Shown in pieces: positions 1 to 12,399 of a stretch of 64,000 bases of DNA. Below the pieces are notes generated by a model. The model searched no databases and was not told the DNA's origin. It saw only the letters and a list, made by a program, of their open reading frames with translations. The stretch comes from Onchocerca volvulus (lineage: Eukaryota > Nematoda > Chromadorea > Rhabditida > Onchocercidae). A program made the position numbers and the translations under genes. The stretch lies in NCBI GenBank assembly GCA_000499405.2, contig HG738144.1, positions 1 through 64,000 of the forward strand, given 5' to 3'. The first letter of the stretch is position 1, and each line of letters begins with the position of its first letter.

Positions 1-104
1 ACAACGTCCACATCTCTGAGCTTTGTTGATCGTGAATGCAGACGTCTATCAAATTGGGAATTGTAATCTCTTAAATTGAAATAACGTATCCGTTGGAATC
101 ATAA

Positions 105-957
105 GAAGTTCTCCACCGACTGCTTTCAAATTCTGACATAACTTTGTATTCGAATAGGCCATCATTTTTTTATAGATATGCTCATTATATATATATATAT
201 ATATATATATAGTCTTCCAGAAATATTTATAATCATCTAGAGGCTGCAATAGTTTATCTTGCGCTATTTTAATTTTCTTAATTTCAATAACTTGCGAAAA
301 AAACAATTTTGGAAAAATTTTCCACAATATCGATTAAGCTTCCGAAAAAAAAAAGCTTCCAGCTATCTATGGGGGGTGAACACGCTTCGCATGTCTGGCT
401 CCAGCTATTCTATAGAATTAGAAATATTAATGTTCGTTTGTTCAAAATCTGAAACCTCCGAAAGTTCTTAAACATGCACATTATATATTCACAAAACATG
501 CGCGTTATATATTCACAGTCTTAGATATCGAAAAGTCCTTAAGCTATTGCTTTGAAATTTTGATCAACACTGCATTCGACTACGCGCATGTTTTTAGATA
601 TTCATCGATTGATTTGAAATTTTCATATGCGTTGCATTCGATTAGGCAAATGTTTTTAAATAAATAACCCGATCAATTCAAGCTTTTCGTTTATTTTTTG
701 CTTTGTGAGAAATGTAATTCGTTTGTTTTTTGATTTGTGAGGGATATAGTTGTGTTGTACAAATTTCGAGGTCATGATAGCGTATAATCAAATGTTTCGT
801 TCAAGCAATTTAAGGATTATGTTTCTGAATTCTAATATTAAATTGTGTCTTGAATTGCCTCCTTTCGTAAATTTTACGCATGGTCTTCTTCATTTAAAAA
901 CACGCGCCTATTTGAATGCAACGCGGCATGAAAATTTCAAATCAATCGATGGAGAAC
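105..957. repeat. Dispersed ~60-bp repeat copies, including a fold-back pair
   Basis: Four related copies lie at about 105-172 (+), 541-600 (+), 601-660 (+) and 893-957 (inverted). A fifth copy lies at 21370-21425 in a ggt intron. Shared cores are GATTTGAAATTTTCAT and GTTGCATTCGA followed by TAGG. Copies 541 and 601 are head-to-tail with a 60-bp period. Copies 601 and 893 are inverted and about 85 percent alike by eye, so the interval 601-957 can fold back. No transposase is visible. The copies look like decayed non-autonomous element or satellite fragments. Confidence 0.65.
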
Positions 958-1470
958 TTGAGACGTTGCAGGAAGTAGCCGCAGTCAATGCAAAAAGAAA
1001 GGTGGTAAATAAATTCTGTCCGCTCAAGAAGATGCGGAACGGGGCAGAGTCAAAAAATTTATTATTATTTATTATTATTTGTCATTATTTATCAGTATTA
1101 TTATTTATCATTATTTATTATTAATTATTATTTATTACGCAGTAGTAAAAAATCAGTAGTATCAATAAAACAAATCTAATGATAAATTTACAAACTAAAA
1201 AGGGAAAAAACGACTAAAGAGAAAAAACCTGAGTCGAAACATTAAACTGTTCTCATTTAAATCCCTATTTAAAATTACTAATTTTTTGAAAGCCAGATTT
1301 TAAGAACACAACAAATGTTGAAATTACTTTTAAAGTGATGCTAAATTAGCTTTTTCTATATTACATGTCATGTTCAAAATTAATTCGTATTTCTTCACTG
1401 ATAAATAATTATGTTCGTATCGAATAAAATCACTTCATTCTGATACTATCATTAGATAAATGAGAGTTAT

Positions 1471-1474
1471 NNNN
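1471..1474. other. Assembly gap (4 N)
   Basis: Four undetermined bases lie in an intergenic A+T-rich stretch. No gene is affected. Confidence 0.99.
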
Positions 1475-2408
1475 TCTCATCTTTAGATGAAAATTGAATG
1501 AAAAAAAAAAAAAGAAGCAGTTAAATCCAAACTTTGTTCACATCATAAACATCATCGTTAAAATATGTCATCGCATGAAATTTATTGTAAATGAATTGAT
1601 TAGCCTATGTCATAATATTAAATCAGACTCATTCAGTTTTTGCTGATTCCGTTTTCTCGCTTTTCAAAATATATCATTGTAATTTTTATGTGGAATTTGG
1701 AAAATCTGAGCAAGGTTATCTATCTTGTATTGTATAGAAATAAAAGATAAATCATTATTATAATGGGTGATATCTAAATGGACTGACGCACTAATGCTGC
1801 AAATAACTTATATTTTTTAAGAATTTAATGATCATTTTTCTTACAATTAGAAAGGGTTTTGTAAAATGAACATAATCAAATGAACATTTATTAAAGCGAT
1901 TTTTATCCTTTACCTAAGAAATATATTTCCTACATGCAAAATTAAAAGTTCATTCCAAAATTTTCCTGAAGTTTTATTTCAAGAAAAAGTTTCTTACCGT
2001 GCATCGTTTTCATCAGCTTTTACCTTATTGTTTAAAATAACGACGATTTTCCTTCATCTTTGATTTCTTCTGACTTTTCATTCAATCACTTGTTTATAAT
2101 TCCAAGGATATATGAAATATATTTTTCATTTCTTCGTCCTTTTTTTTAATGAAATCCCTTGATTCTTATGAAATGACATAATCGTTCCGTTTAAATCATT
2201 TTTAATTAAAGCCATTGAGCCATAAAAAACTAAAAATAAAATTTTTCATTTGCTTCTTTTCATCAATCCATCTATTACATTCTTGAATTTTCAACAACGT
2301 TTGTCGGATTATCATACTCGATGGGGAAAATTAAAATCAATTCATTAAATTCGATTTAATTCCAAAAAGCAGTTGCATTTTTGGCTCATTTTTTCGAATG
2401 CAATTATA

Positions 2409-4574
2409 ATGACTGAAACTAGTTCTCTTGAAGATTGCATTGCAATAGCATGCGTTGCATTGGTTAGTATTTTATTGAACTAATTTTTTGCTGTTCTTAT
2501 TGTTTCAATATTCCAATAATCACTTCTTGGTAAACCACTAAATGTTTTTAATGATTTCAACATAATTGAAATAAAAAAACAGGTAACTACAAATGAGATC
2601 GATCCAAGATGTGACAAATGCTGAAATGAAAATAAGAGTAATTCGCTTACTGTTTGTCATCTTTTGAACAAGCAATACAATGGATATAAATATTTTTATG
2701 AAGACGGAAATATTAATGATAAAAATCTTGCCTTACGCTCGGGAAGGCAATTCGAAGGACGAAAATCTTGCTGATATTGAATTTTATAAAACCTCATCAC
2801 TGTGAAAAGAACAATAAACTCAGTTAACTTCATACTGAATGCATTCTAGGCATCAGTCTCTGGACTGATCAGCAATAGCGTTTCGCTATATATCGCACGT
2901 ACAAGAGCACGTTTTCGTAATGCGTTTGGAATTTTATGCAGCGGTTTCCTGATATGCAACTTGCAAGCTATATTTGTACACTTCACGTGGTGCACCATTG
3001 TTTTGAGCGTGTAAGCTATGTTTTTTTTTTGAAGGAATTTTTTTCTTTCATATATGAAATTCTTTTCTATTTCATTCAAAATAAAAAATTTCGCTTCAGA
3101 AAATCTCCAGCATTTGCGTCACCGCAATTGTTTATCGTACGTTTGATGGGTCTATTACTTAACGCAGGATGGTTTGGATCGCTTCTTTTGCATTTCTTCA
3201 CAGCTCTCAATAGATTTTCTGCTTTCGTTTTTGCAACAAAATACAATCAATTATGGTCGCAATCCAATGCTTTCAAAATTGTAATTATCGCTTGGACATC
3301 TTCAATGGTTTATTGCACCCATCACTTGTATGGTAAGCCTATGATGAAGCGTGATGTAAGAAAATCGTTTAACATCAGGTGGTCCGATGATATTACATGA
3401 CCATCTTTTGCTTGTCAAACTTGAGAGGACTAATTGTTCATGCAAAACTTGCAAACATGCAGAAATTCTTTCATTTTAAAAATTGTTTGCAGAAAACTGT
3501 GCACTTTTATTTCATGATGGCTCGGCCTATCGTTGGCTGCATAATACTACTTTCCATGGTCAAATATGTTCTAATATTAATGCTGCAGTGTCACTATTAA
3601 TAATAATGGCAATGGCATGCATCGATTTCATTACATTAATCAAAATGCTTGCATATCGCAGAGTAAATTTATTTCTAAAAAACGACTGTTCCAACAACTT
3701 ATAACATATTTAAATTAGCAATAAAATATTTTATGCATGTTTTTTCTCTCTTTGTAAACTAGACTTGCAGATTCGACATGCAAATCACAATGCAATAATT
3801 TTTTCCTAATTTTCAGGCAATGCGAAGAAATATGGGAATATCAGTTGTTGGTGTAATTAACGAAAATGAGATATTGTTCTTTAAACAGGCAACAAACAAA
3901 TATTCAAGCATTATTTAGAAATAAAAAGCTTTATAAAAAGACAGATATGGAACACTGAATGATCATTAGATTTTTTAAAATTCATTTGATAAATTTTCTG
4001 CCTTAAAAATATTCCTTTCAAAGAATTTGAAGTTTATGAAACCTGAGCTAACACTTTACGCGTCTCTTTGAGTTAACTCTTGAAGAGTGGACGCTTCAAG
4101 AGTCAACTCAGGTTTCATAAACTTCAAATTCTAAACATGCGTATTAATTAATGCATAATAATTATTAATTAAGGCATATTAATTACTACACATTATGTTA
4201 TTGTCATTTTTGCAGTCATGTAAATTTGGCATGATCTACGTTTCATTTGTTCTGTCATTCAACGTAACTCCGCATTTCTCTACCGATAAATGGATACTTT
4301 TCGTGTCAAGCACAATTGGATGGATTTTGGCGCATTCACTGAATGGGTAAATTTCATGTTTCAGAATCTTTAATAAATGAATTTCCAAAAATTCAACACA
4401 CGATGGTAATAACATTAATCACAAATTATCCAGAGGACATTCTACACATAAAGCTTCAATATAGGTTCAAGATATTGTTTCGTTTTCAGATTATGCTTCC
4501 TGATTTTCAATCGAAACCTTCTTTGCAAAAAAAAACTCAGGGCAATGACAGTAACACCAATCGCAAACTTTTGA
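2409..4574 (+). CDS. srx-like seven-transmembrane chemoreceptor (nematode serpentine receptor)
   Basis: Exons: 2409-2462, 2850-3010, 3100-3332, 3493-3662, 3817-3888, 4216-4346, 4490-4574; 906 nt, 301 aa, all phases consistent. The product is a plasma-membrane GPCR of the nematode-only Srx class (family knowledge), expected in sensory cilia or other receptive cells. Seen in the sequence: TM1 followed by an ISNSVSLYIAR loop; TM3 ending with the Srx-type LNRF motif near residue 113; a central hydrophobic segment ending CIDFITLIKML; NEILFFKQ before TM6; and TM7 with GWILAHSLNG before a short basic tail. The length is typical of the class. Exon 1 (18 aa) is the weakest part; it was chosen because it has an ATG, a GTTAGT donor and the right phase. 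Intron 5 uses a GC donor, so an ordinary gene finder will probably truncate this gene. The call could be another Str-superfamily class, but nematode chemoreceptor is secure. A possible AATAAA lies at 4833-4838. Confidence 0.8.
3889..4215 (+). other. GC-AG intron of the srx-like gene
   Basis: The exon ends ...TTTAAACAG and the intron begins GCAACA and ends TTTTTGCAG. No GT donor lies nearby in phase, and reading through gives a stop after ten codons. Joining at GC gives FFKQ-SCKFGMIY, which fits the Srx consensus across the junction. Confidence 0.75.
4022..4132. repeat. Long perfect inverted repeat (hairpin) inside the GC-AG intron
   Basis: Arms 4022-4047 and 4107-4132 are perfect reverse complements over 26 bp. 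The 59-nt spacer contains a second inverted pair, 4070-4085 with 4094-4109, having a single G-U-compatible mismatch and overlapping the right arm. It could be a fold-back element or a small-RNA hairpin. Confidence 0.85.
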
Positions 4575-6368
4575 TTCCAAATCTTTTTAAGTTAAGACAT
4601 TCAACAATTCTTCGTATTTTCATGTGACGGATTGATATTCTCATCTGATATAACATATTTTTTGTAAATTCAATATTAGTATTCTTCATTATGACGAATA
4701 ATTTTTTACATCGTCTATTTTCCAGTTGCATACATTTTAAAACTGATTTCATTATTTTGTACTTAAATAGAAATTAATTAAATACATTTAATGCTATATA
4801 CAATACATTCATCCATTGTTCTTCGGTTTGTAAATAAAACAAAAATTTCTATTTGTCCCTCATAATTATTTCAATTCTATCTAAATAGACTAATTGACCA
4901 AAATATTGACATTTTCTACAAGTTCTGTCAACATTTTAATTCTAACGCTTGAATTTTAATATTTAACCCTATTTATTCCATTTTGAAGTTTAATTAAAGA
5001 CTTTAATTTTTATATTGTATTAACATTTAAAGATTATGTTTATGCAACCGTTAGGCATTAATTTTAATAGTGACAGCAATTCATCATTTTTTTCTAATTA
5101 AATATGCAAGAGAATTGAAGAATAAAACCAGATTTAATAAATTAAAATTATATTTTGGAATCTTCATTTCACGACTAAAAGGAAAAAATGCACTTCTGCT
5201 TCAATTATTATAATCAATGTGATATGAATAATTTAATTCAAATGTCAGCGGATACATATTATGAAAAATTACAAAGTGTAAAATTTTTTGTCCAAAAAAT
5301 TGCAAATTTGATTTCTTTTAAATTCCACTCATGATGTTTAACATGTAGATTATTATAGTAAGTTCCCTGTTGACTCGATAAAATTAAATAATTATGTCAA
5401 AAGAGAAATAAGAGTACTAGCTAGGAGCCATTTGTCATGATTCACAAAATTTCCTTTCAATAGAATGCAACATTATTTAGCTGCACAGAAAAAGAAGAAA
5501 AGAAAAGTATAATTAATGCTTCATATTTCGGATAAAAACATCTCCATTTCCATTTAATAATGAGGAGAAATAAATAATACCAACAAATGCGAAGCAAAAT
5601 CTTCCCAACTATCAAATGCACTAACTTTCCAATACCAATCATTAATTCTTGTAACAAGTAATGATATATCAAAAATCTACTGCTTGAAGAATCTGAAGAA
5701 CGAGAATATGCAATTGTAACTCTTACTTCGTTCAAGGAAGATCAAGATCTTTTTCAAGCATGAAAAAGAGCTGCGATATACAGGAAAAGTTAAAAAAATC
5801 CGTTATTATTGAATTTTTTCTTACCATATGAATTAGTTAAAATAAAAAAAAAAAAATAAATTGGGCTAATTTTGAAAAAATTTCCTCAATCAAATGTGCT
5901 TTTAAATTATCAATTAAATCATATAATTCAAAATCTAGTGAAAAAGAGTAAACAAGTGCTGGAATTATGTATTACTTATAAAGTATTCTATGGTTTAAAA
6001 TTAGAGAATATAAAGTAACAAGTACTTATATCCTGATATTTGCTTCGTAAAAAAGATAAATGAAAAATATCTCCATTTGATTAACTTATTCTGAGATCAT
6101 TAGGCGATTTTACGCAAGAAAAAAAAGAACTTACTACAATAATGTTTAAGAATGTATAACTTTATTCATGATAAATTTTATGGCACTAACTAACATATCC
6201 AATGTTGGAGAGTTTTGTAATTGTCTGATATCATACAGTAGTCATTGCAATATTTTTCTTTATCATTAGCCTAGATGCAAAGATGAATAAGCACAATTTA
6301 ACGAGAAAACTAACACGCAGATGTTCACGAAAAAATGTCAGCCATGTTCCTCAAGATAAACAGATCAA
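4575..6368. other. Intergenic region between convergent srx and mrps-35
   Basis: No exon is visible. AATAAA at 4833-4838 (+) could end the srx transcript, and AATAAA on the - strand at 6161-6166 lies about 200 nt past the mrps-35 stop. The 92-codon frame at 5457-5735 (-) is hydrophobic A+T-rich sequence without family features. Confidence 0.55.
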
Positions 6369-9300
6369 TCAAAGTGACCGTGATGCCGATGTATTGATCG
6401 TTTTTGCATCCGGTAATTGAGGAATCCCAAGTAATTTTTTGATTGATTCCGCATAATTACGCACCGTTTCGAATGTTTCTTTCTGAAAAGATCTAACTTA
6501 CAAATCATTTCCATAACTCAGTCAATAAATCAATACAAGACATAAAAAGTATAAAAATTTCCGTACTATATAATTTTTTAATTTTTATTCGTCACAGTCT
6601 GTTAGGAATTCTTCACTAATAATAACATGACTGATCGATATAATTTGCAATAAAAGTATAGAATTTCAGTATTTCACTATTTCAGCTAAAAAGACTAAAA
6701 TCGATATTTACAATAATTAGAACTTTATTGAGAAAATAAGCCAACTAGAATTCAGCAAATCATCATACTTTCAAGTATCATTACGATTCTCTAAGACAAG
6801 CAGATGATATTTTCCAAGAAAAATGCGTTTTAATTTTCTACTTGATTACGAAGATAAGAAAAGATATTCAACAATCCTTCGCCTATAGTATAAATCAATA
6901 AAAATACGCACACTATTCCGATAATTTTCCCACGATTTACTAAATTCTTCGAGCTTTGAGTCGATTTTTTGTTTCGCATCTGTTTCATTATCCTGAAACA
7001 ACTTCAAAATAATAAGAAATTTTGAATTTTATGTAGCAGTTATTTCTTTACAGGACGAAGACTAGACATCATATCTATACATTACACTAAGTATTATACT
7101 AGCAGTTGGTAATCCAAACATTTCTTGATTAATTTTAAAATAAATAAAAAATAATGCTGTCAAGCTAATAATAAAAAAAATATATTCAAAAGTTATCCTT
7201 TAACTATTCTTTCTAAAATAACAAGAATTATTCTAAAATTTAAAAGGGAATGCAGCCTCAATAAGCTAAAATGTGAATCCTTGAAATGATACCTTTTTCT
7301 CCTTTATATTATTAAGCAAATGCTGCAAATTATTTTCCATTTTAGAACCTTTGAAGTCAGTTGTTCGTGATATTAATCGGATATTCTCGAATTTCTTTGC
7401 TTCCCAATCTTCGATTTTCTGCAAAAAATGATGATTAAAATAACATCTGAAGCAGGACCCGTAATTGTAGGACGAAAAATCAATCTTTCTGGAGATCTTC
7501 AAATTAATCAATCACATAGTTTGATCGACACAATCATCAAATCGGAGATTTTAAGAAGTCCAATAAATTAATTTAGATTTATTAAAGACAACTTTTTTTC
7601 AATCTGATTTGTCCTCAATTTTCTCAGCCTTTTTCCTTTGCTATTCTTTTTATAAAAGTTTACATTATAAATCTACTGCCTCTTAACTATGCTCAAAAGA
7701 AATCTGAATCTTCGCAAATTCATAATTTCAGTCCCCAGTTTTCGAAATAATGCCATGACTTTAGATTCTACAACAGCTTAAGTATAAAGATTGATAAACT
7801 TACGAAAGATTCACTATATAAAGCAATGAGAAGATACATGGCATAGTCATAGTTTTGTTTTCTGGTGAAACATCTGAAATCATATGAATTTTAATTCACA
7901 ATCGATATATGGATTAAAATCCCGATTATTCAGAGAAACTAAAAAACCGTAAGTTTCAAAAAAAAAAACACAATATTTCTGGAGTATAATAATACATAAA
8001 AAAATATGAAAAAAAAAGATGATAAAAACAAAGATGGAAGAAATTGCAAATTACGGAAAAGAAAATCAAAAAACTTGCCTGTCAGTTACAATAGTGAGCA
8101 TATCATTTTCAGGATTATACCTGTCTCCAGCCAGTCGAATAATTTTATCGAGAGCATGTTCATTCAGATGAAGCTCGGATAATTTAAGCTGAACAATAAT
8201 GACACGTGAACGCATATCACGTAACGAGTTACCTTGATGGACGTAATCACAATAAGATATTGTTAAAGGAAAAAATTTGTGATGTGTTTTCTTATCCAAT
8301 TTCTCCGGCCATTTTGTACAAAATTCTGAAACATGGATAAAATCAGACTGGTAATATAAAAATTCAAATATCAGAAGGACTGCCCGCTCATTCAGTGTAT
8401 GTACTACTTATACAACAGGATTAAAAGAATTAAAATTTTGATTGTCGTTAATCAAATTATTTCTGATCCTCGTCTTTAATGAATATTAATGTCTAATTCT
8501 ATTATAATATATCCCATACTTTTGTGCCAATATTTACTTCTTAAAATACTATGTTTAAGCCAAATTTTCAGAATGCAAATATTAAAAACGAACTTTTGAT
8601 TGCGTTACAATGCCTTTCAATAGCTGCTGGAGTAAGGTGAAGAAAATTCGGTATTTTGACTAATTCCAAATTACCTTCCTGAAATTTAAACTCCACTAAC
8701 TTTTAAAAATGGATCGATAAACATGATCAAATATGTTATCAATATTTCACAAAGAAAATCTATTAAAGTTACCGCATATATTAGAAATATTAAGAAATTA
8801 AAATACCGTTTTGAATGGTGCTCTTCTTTCTGGATGTCTTCTAGCACCCATCCGAACTGGAAGTGGTACCACAGAGGATCGGAATGAACGTGCTACTGGC
8901 CAAACACTTGGCCAATCTTGGTCAGTGCTCATTTCTTCCTTTCGCGGTCGACGAATCTAAATGTTCTTCCAAACTTAGTTATTGACTATATGTATAATTA
9001 AACCGGAAAAATAAATAAGAGATTGAAAAACAAAGGGAAATGGGAAGATCTAATGGAGAAACTTGACATGGATGAGAAATAATATCCGTAATTTCAGACA
9101 TGAATATACAATAAAATAAAAACTCATTTTCTTTTTGGCAACAATATAATTCAACACCTCAATTTGGAAATCCAATAAAATACCAGCTTGCTTTAGATGT
9201 CATAGAAATACAAATAAGATAAATCACTGCTTAATTAATTTCACTCAAAACTTCATAACCGAATCGACAAAATGTACTTTACTAATGAACACATATATTT

Positions 9301-10089
9301 TCATTATAAACTCTTCATTATAGCCAAAGTTTCCTTATTTAAATGTCAGGAATAGATGAATACAAAGCATAAATTGCATCAGTAGAACGAAATACAATTA
9401 ACTTACCATCATTCGTTGAAATATATCACCGCGTGGTAAACTTTGCACTTTCGTTTGGCCCGTTTCCTTTTCAACATTTAACTGCATGCGTAATTTACGT
9501 TTCGGACCCAAAAATACGGGACGAAATGGTTCACCCTAAAATTAAAATATAAACAATAATTATTCGTTTTTCATAGATTTCATTGAAAAATAACTCGGAA
9601 CTCCAAAAATATACTTAAATTTTGAAAAACATGGATTTCAACAATAAATTTCAACAATGAATAAATATCAATAAATATTTCAATTCCTACCTAATTAATT
9701 GATAGGAATTATATTACTATCGAATACCATAATATAAAACATCAAACACTTCCGTCCGATTCAACTGACCAATTTTAAAGGGAAAAAACTAATATATTTC
9801 GGGATAAATCAAAAATTTTCGAAATATATTTCATTTTACTTCCATGATTTATCTTCATCGGCTATTAATATGATTGTGAAATAAATAAAAGAGTTATGAA
9901 AGATAATTTGGGAAAAATAATTACTTTACTATCTCGTTGTTCATTCAACATTTGTTTCTGATCTTCTTCACTATCTTTAGGATTAATTCCGGAAACAGCC
10001 TGTTTCATCCTTTCGGCTAATGTTGATTCCAATCGGCATGTGCTTGTAGCCGATCGAGAAAGTGCACAAACTCGTAAAGGAATTAGCAT
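6369..10089 (-). CDS. mrps-35: Mitochondrial small ribosomal subunit protein mS35 (MRPS35)
   Basis: Exons, in genomic order: 6369-6482, 6912-6992, 7293-7418, 7804-7873, 8079-8325, 8594-8678, 8807-8956, 9407-9535, 9925-10089; 1167 nt, 388 aa, phases closed. mS35 is a structural protein of the mitochondrial 28S subunit. Family landmarks read in order: an Arg/Ser-rich N-terminus without acidic residues for about 20 aa (import signal); [11 protein letters not shown] and VPLPVRMG (about 113-135); [13 protein letters not shown] (about 153-165); KFCTKWP; the core [27 protein letters not shown] and MLTIVTDR (about 247-260); then [12 protein letters not shown]. The C-terminal third is charged and helical, as in the family. 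The start ATG lies 6 nt after a TTTTAG acceptor. Intron 5 (from the 5' end) has a GC donor. Confidence 0.95.
7874..8078 (-). other. GC-AG intron of mrps-35
   Basis: On the - strand the exon ends GACAG and the intron starts GCAAGT, the classical GC-donor consensus, and ends TTTCAG. The split codon AG|A gives Arg and the junction reads [18 protein letters not shown], matching mS35 without a gap. The nearby GT alternative (CAA|GTTTTT) puts the next exon out of frame. Confidence 0.88.
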
Positions 10090-10097
10090 ATCTTCCT
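10090..10097 (-). other. Probable spliced-leader acceptor of mrps-35
   Basis: The - strand reads CAGATTTTAG then GAAGAT then ATG, so a 3' splice site lies 6 nt before the start. No upstream coding exon is visible, so trans-splicing is the simplest reading; a cis-spliced 5' UTR intron is the alternative. Confidence 0.6.
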
Positions 10098-10261
10098 AAA
10101 ATCTGAAAGTTGAAATTATGAAATAATGGTATTTGTGTACTTTTCAAACTAAGATAAAAACGATCTTAATTTATGATTTAAAGTTCTTATCGTATTCCAA
10201 TTTATTATCAAAAAAAATGATGCACTCATCGAGCAGCAAAGACAAGGATTTGAAATAATAA

Positions 10262-10700
10262 CCTCACCTAAAGATCATGATAGATGATAAAATAGCAAAA
10301 CCGCAGTCAATTTCAGAACAGAATATATCTATCGAGAAAAGTGTTATTTAAGTGAAACAAGTAATAAAAATAGAGAGAAAATAGGTATTTTGAAGAGACT
10401 GCGATAGATTGATAAAATTAGCGAAATGCAGTATTGGTGATATAAGAATACTACTGCAAAAAAAAAAAAAAAACAGGTGGATAAAAGAGTAGAGGGAAAA
10501 AATGAGTTTTAAAGAGATTGCGATAGATTGATGAAATTAGCGAAAGCGAATATTGATGGTACGCGGATGTTACCGCCAAAAAGTTATTCAAGTAGCCAAA
10601 TTATAGGAATGAAGAGGAAATGTGCATTTCAAGGAGAGTGCGATGAATTGATAATATTAGCGAAATAGAGTGGATACCATAAGAGTCAAATCTCCGCAGG
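10262..10700. repeat. Tandem repeat, ~120-bp unit, about 3.7 copies
   Basis: The motif GCGATAGATTGAT followed by TTAGCGAAA recurs at about 10279 (diverged), 10401, 10520 and 10640, giving a 119-120-bp period. Each unit also has a CTGCAAAAA/CCGCCAAAAA box and an AGA-rich stretch. Copies differ by point changes and small indels, including an A16 run in one. The array begins about 170 bp upstream of the mrps-35 start codon. Confidence 0.8.
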
Positions 10701-12399
10701 GATTGAGAGGGTTAACCATTTTGAGATTATCAGTTACGGATTCGTGCTTTAGTTGTGTTTAATTGTTAGGTAAATTGTAATTCTGGTTATAACAGTTGTC
10801 CTTTTACATTGCATTCCATTTCTGTAAATGTTGGGTGGCCCCTGTTTACTTGTCGATAAGCTTCCTTATTGATTTTTCTCTATCGCAGAGAAATACTGAA
10901 ATTATTGATTTATTATTAATCGCTGAAAACTTATTGTTTGATTTGAAATTATTTATTTGGCCAGAAGATATTGTCCGCTAAAGATTCTTCAGTTTGTTGG
11001 AGAAATTTGTTAAATATCGCTTCTTTTTACAAAAACTTCTCATTACCTCTAACTGACTAATAATATTCAGTTACACGATATCTTCATCGAAATTAAAAAA
11101 TGTGAGATCGAAATGTAAACGGATTGAAGGATGAGCATCATAATACGGTTCGAAAGAGTAAGAAACAATAATGTAAACAAAACAAAAGTTCAAATATTAT
11201 AAATCATCTGATTTTAAAAAAGTGATAAATAAAAAATAAAAGGATTAAAATGTTAACGAATTGTAGAAATATTCACAAATAACTTTAAAAGAATCAAAGA
11301 AGCTAAAATATAATTTTTCTTTCAATTTTAATCCTCATTTTGAATCAATTAATCTTTTTCAAATTACTTCATTGTTATTTAAATGATTATTAAATCTTTT
11401 TATACTTGTTTATCCTTTTGTTTCATATTTGCTATGAATTAAGTCAGATCAATAAATTTTTTTTTTTATTCCAATTGAATAAAAAAATTGGGCAAATTTA
11501 TTCAGCATATTTTATTGATTAATTGTTTAAAGAACTTGCTTTTTTTTTTTTTTTTTTGTTAAATTAAAAATAAAAAAGAGAAAAGTAAAAAATAAAAAAT
11601 TTTAATAGCTTGTAAAATATTCGTAAAATAATATATGCAAAAAAAGAAATATCTGTCAAATATTAATAAATGATTTGTAAATAAAAGTCATTTCCCGAAA
11701 AATATTACATTCTTTTCTCGAGAAATTCGACGCATTATAGCTTCGAGACAGCTGTTTATTGTCAATGATTAGTAAATAACGAAATCATTTGAAGAAACAC
11801 TAACATGTATATTGGTTGCAAAAAAAACTTTCCATCTTTCTCTTTCTTTTTTTCTTTTGTCCGCAAAATACCCTTTTTTAATTTTTTTTTCATACTTTTA
11901 TTTCAATAGAAAGAATAAAAAAACAAAAAAAAAATTTTCCTGATAATATAGATAGTATTTATTGATAAATTACAATATTTGACAAATTCAATTCTTTTAA
12001 AAAAAAAAAAAAAAAAAAAAGTTCTAAAACGATAATTAATGAGACGATTGACTTGTTTGACATAGGTTAATAAAAACAGCAAAATGTATTTTAATTTGTT
12101 GTTTTCTCATTTTTCTGTTTGCAGCCATCACTTCTTGCAAATGATATATGATTTAGGAAGAGGAATTTTCTTTTTTCTTTTTTTTTCTTTTTTTTTTTCT
12201 TTTTTTTTTCTCGAAAGTATGCAATGCGCTAGGAAAAATCAGAAAAAAACAAGTATAAAATAAGAAAGTTTGTTCAAATAATCAATAAAACATCAGCTGC
12301 TTTTATCAATGCATCAAACGAACGATCCTTTTGATTTGATTATTGCTCCATATATTATAAAATAGAAATAAATAAAGTGAAAATTGTTTCATTTTTAGG
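10701..12399. other. Intergenic region between divergent mrps-35 and the + strand gene
   Basis: This must contain the promoter of the gene starting at 12400. I see only A+T-rich sequence, long T and A runs (for example 11540-11557 and 12000-12020) and no convincing TATA box or exon. The 61-codon frame at 10796-10981 shows no family features. Confidence 0.5.
12392..12399 (+). other. Probable spliced-leader acceptor, one base before ATG
   Basis: The sequence reads TTTTTAG then G then ATG. A 3' splice site abutting the start codon, with no coding exon before it, suggests trans-splicing. Confidence 0.55.

Larger units (their letters stand above)
1..2408. other. Upstream region without a supported gene
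   Basis: I see no coding exon here on either strand. The left 1 kb holds a (TA)n tract at 186-211, a short duplicated unit at 472-518 (each copy contains TTATATATTCAC), and several copies of a roughly 60-bp repeat described separately. Positions 1-1130 are less A+T-biased than the rest, consistent with an old repeat insertion. Positions 1130-2400 are A+T-rich with no exon-like patch. The apparent frames at 259-471 and 750-1124 fall inside repeat copies and match no family I know. Confidence 0.6.

Noticed and set aside
750..1124. 124-codon + strand frame
   Set aside because: Runs through an inverted copy of a dispersed repeat and a TTA-rich tract; no family features.
5457..5735. 92-codon hydrophobic - strand frame
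   Set aside because: Hydrophobicity is explained by A+T-rich codons; no splice context or recognisable motif.
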